Assembly (NCBI GenBank): GCA_021464525.1
Contig: JADRCO010000548.1
Coordinates: 1-31,130 of the forward strand
DNA: 31,130 nucleotides
DNA from: Rhizophagus sp. LPA8_4_AMF
Taxonomy: Eukaryota; Glomeromycota; Glomeromycetes; Glomerales; Glomeraceae
Direction: 5' to 3'
The position numbers were made by a program, and so were the translations under genes. Numbering within the stretch: the stretch's first letter is position 1; the number at the start of each line of letters is the position of its first letter. Below, in pieces: positions 29,555 through 31,130 of the stretch. The notes beneath the pieces are model-generated. The model worked only from the letters and a program-made list of their open reading frames with translations, made no database searches and was not told where the DNA came from.

Positions 29555-29768
29555 TTTCTGGTTTTGCCAAAATTAGGCAGATTTGATTTAACTCAATACT
29601 TTGGTGAATTATTTTATAAGGAAAATTAGCTGGAGATTATTAATTTGATAATTTGATTTCTATGTTAAGGTAATATTTTGCTGATGTGATTTAATCTGAA
29701 AGAAAATAAAATAATGGTTGGTCTAGCATTTATAAAGTATAAAAATTGTAGAGAAAATAATATCTTAC

Positions 29769-30285
29769 TTCATTTAAAAATTCAGCTGTAATATCTTTGA
29801 GTTATGTAAACATTTTAAAATCACATAAAAATCTTCATCTCCTTTGTTCCTTTCCATTTTTCTTTTTTCAAAATCCAAACCATCACTATACATTCATCCT
29901 CCCAAATTGCTTTATAAGTAGTTCCGAATCCTCCCTTGGCCAAATATTCAAATTTCTCAAATTTATCATATTCAATCCATTCTAAAACTTCATAAAAATC
30001 TTTAGCATTTAATTGTACCTTTTGAATAAACTTATCAACGACATGATTATCACTAGTCCAATTTTTGAAATTTTGTTGAAAATGTTTTGCTAGACTACAT
30101 GACTGACACCAATAATAACCACCACTAAATTTATTAATACAAGACTGCTTACATTCTTTACATAAACCATAACGTTCTTTTAATATTAGTTTATCAATTA
30201 ATAATTTTCGTTCTTCAGTTATATTATAATAATTAAAATCTTTTATTTGCTCAAATACATCATCGCTGATTCTAATTTCTTCCAT
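29769..30285 (-). pseudogene. Kinase family gene, N-terminal exon, frameshifted
   Basis: The ATG at 30283-30285 opens 154 codons. Residues about 45-75 contain a Cys ribbon (GLCKECKQSC, YWCQSC), then FKNWTSDNHVVDKF (variant of WTSGN), LEWIEYDKFEKFEYLAKGG and a kinase glycine loop GGFGTTYKAIW. The frame stops at 29821-29823. Past a one-base shift the VAIK-equivalent appears as VILKCLHNSK, and past another shift DITAEFLNE leads to a GTAAGATATT donor at 29768. With the C-lobe pieces downstream this is one broken gene of the family also seen at 7.1-8.5 kb. Confidence 0.55.
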
Positions 30286-30908
30286 ATTGAATAAATTTTA
30301 ATAAATAATTTATTGTTAACGCTAAAAGTATTCTGCAATAGGTTTTTATGAAAATGAAATGTGTAAAAAATCACAAAAGGTACGAATAAAAAGAAAGTTC
30401 ACAAAAAAATGAGAATGGTATAACGGTCAAATTTATGTTTTAAAGAGTATATAATGATTTTTTGACATGCGAAAGTTTAACCAAGAAATAAATATTCTTT
30501 AACGGAATTTGACAGCTTATTAAACGAAAAAAAATAAATTGAATAACGGTTAAAAATGGAAAAGATATTTTACAATATAAGATTGGCATCCTAAAATATA
30601 AAAAAATATTTTTTTTTTTTTGTCGTACAGTAAATCGTAATCACGTGTAAGACCCTTTTTAGAAAAAATAAATGAAAAAATAAATGAAAGAAAAAAAAGA
30701 AAAAGATATTCAAGCGGCATTAATTATTTTTAATTTAACCTCTGTTGTCAAATCACGTGATGATAGTAATCAATAAAATCAATAATGAACCCCTTATGGG
30801 GTGCGCGCTTTTAACTTACTTTAGTTAGCTTTTACTATCTATCTACAAAAGTGTCATTTAAAAAATTCGGCCATGACACGTTTTGATATGAAGATATCTA
30901 GTGCTTCG
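30286..30908. promoter_or_regulatory. Upstream region of the broken kinase, with TCACGTGA
   Basis: No gene. A perfect TCACGTGA palindrome lies at 30753-30760 and a related AATCACGTGTAAG at about 30639-30651. A-rich runs of AAAATAAATGAAA occur at about 30665-30695. Confidence 0.3.
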
Positions 30909-31023
30909 ATCCGGATTAAAACCGTCATCCGGGTTACACAGAAAAATGATCCGGATTCCATCCGGATTAATCCGGATTTATATCCGGGTCGAATAATCCG
31001 GGTGAAAACCGGAATCCGGATTG
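30909..31023. repeat. Cluster of ATCCGGAT palindromes
   Basis: About eight copies of ATCCGGATT or the variant ATCCGGGT lie within 115 bases at irregular spacing and in both senses, as the motif is itself palindromic. Flanks are plain A+T-rich sequence. It may be a decayed short-unit satellite or the end of an inverted-repeat element. Confidence 0.6.
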
Positions 31024-31130
31024 GATTTATATATAATTTTTTTTTTTTGACTGCAGACTTTACTAAACCTTATGTATTAATATTTTTTAATACTTTAAAA
31101 TCGTCATTTCGGAGTTTTTTCATAAAAAAA

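Noticed and set aside
29797..29985. 62-codon + strand frame
   Set aside because: Antisense to the N-terminal kinase exon with its Cys ribbon and glycine loop.

Overview
The window looks like the accessory genome of an arbuscular mycorrhizal fungus, closest in style to Rhizophagus (Glomeromycotina). This is inferred from sequence character alone; no search was run. The signs are very high A+T, short 58-105 nt GT-AG introns, a single-exon F-box gene, and kinase-like genes carrying a Cys ribbon followed by 'WTSGN' and 'EWIPY' motifs. There are also many broken gene copies, small inverted-repeat elements and no bacterial gene organisation.

Layout. 1-4.6 kb: a TACTGTAC repeat cluster, then decayed coding stretches on the + strand, an inverted-repeat element at 2941-3185 and a coiled-coil remnant. 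4.6-6.7 kb (- strand): a gene joining a PD-(D/E)XK nuclease-like domain to a protein kinase domain, similar in plan to the kinase-bearing Crinkler-type (CR) effectors, with two apparent one-base frameshifts. 7.1-8.5 kb (- strand): three consecutive broken units of the Rhizophagus-type kinase family joined by introns. 8.8-10.3 kb: unidentified remnants.

10.3-20.9 kb (- strand): the most striking part. Five tandem copies of one gene family (called L1-L5 here) share a four-exon plan: signal peptide, laminin-G/concanavalin-A-like domain, transmembrane helix and short cytoplasmic tail. L4 (17028-18179) is fully open and predicts 297 residues. L1, L2, L3 and L5 are each broken in a different way; L3 has a 178-bp inverted-repeat transposon with a 3-bp target duplication in exon 1. 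Copies L1-L3 share an upstream block centred on CACGTG and TGTTTAC motifs, which in L3 is a perfect 20-bp palindrome.

21-23.4 kb: degenerate repeats, including a GGTCA hairpin and a pogo-like element. 23.4-24.9 kb: an intact 490-residue F-box protein (+). 25.5-26.4 kb: an intact two-exon Ure2/nu-class glutathione S-transferase (-, 244 residues) with a CATCCGG tandem repeat just past its stop. 26.4-28.8 kb: AT-rich sequence without a supported gene. 28.9-30.3 kb: a broken kinase whose C-lobe fragment is present twice. The window ends with a cluster of ATCCGGAT palindromes.

Only three genes look intact: L4, the F-box gene and the transferase. The rest mainly records gene duplication, decay and small-transposon insertion. 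Several lesions are single-base changes in homopolymer runs, so sequencing error must be excluded before those copies are called dead.
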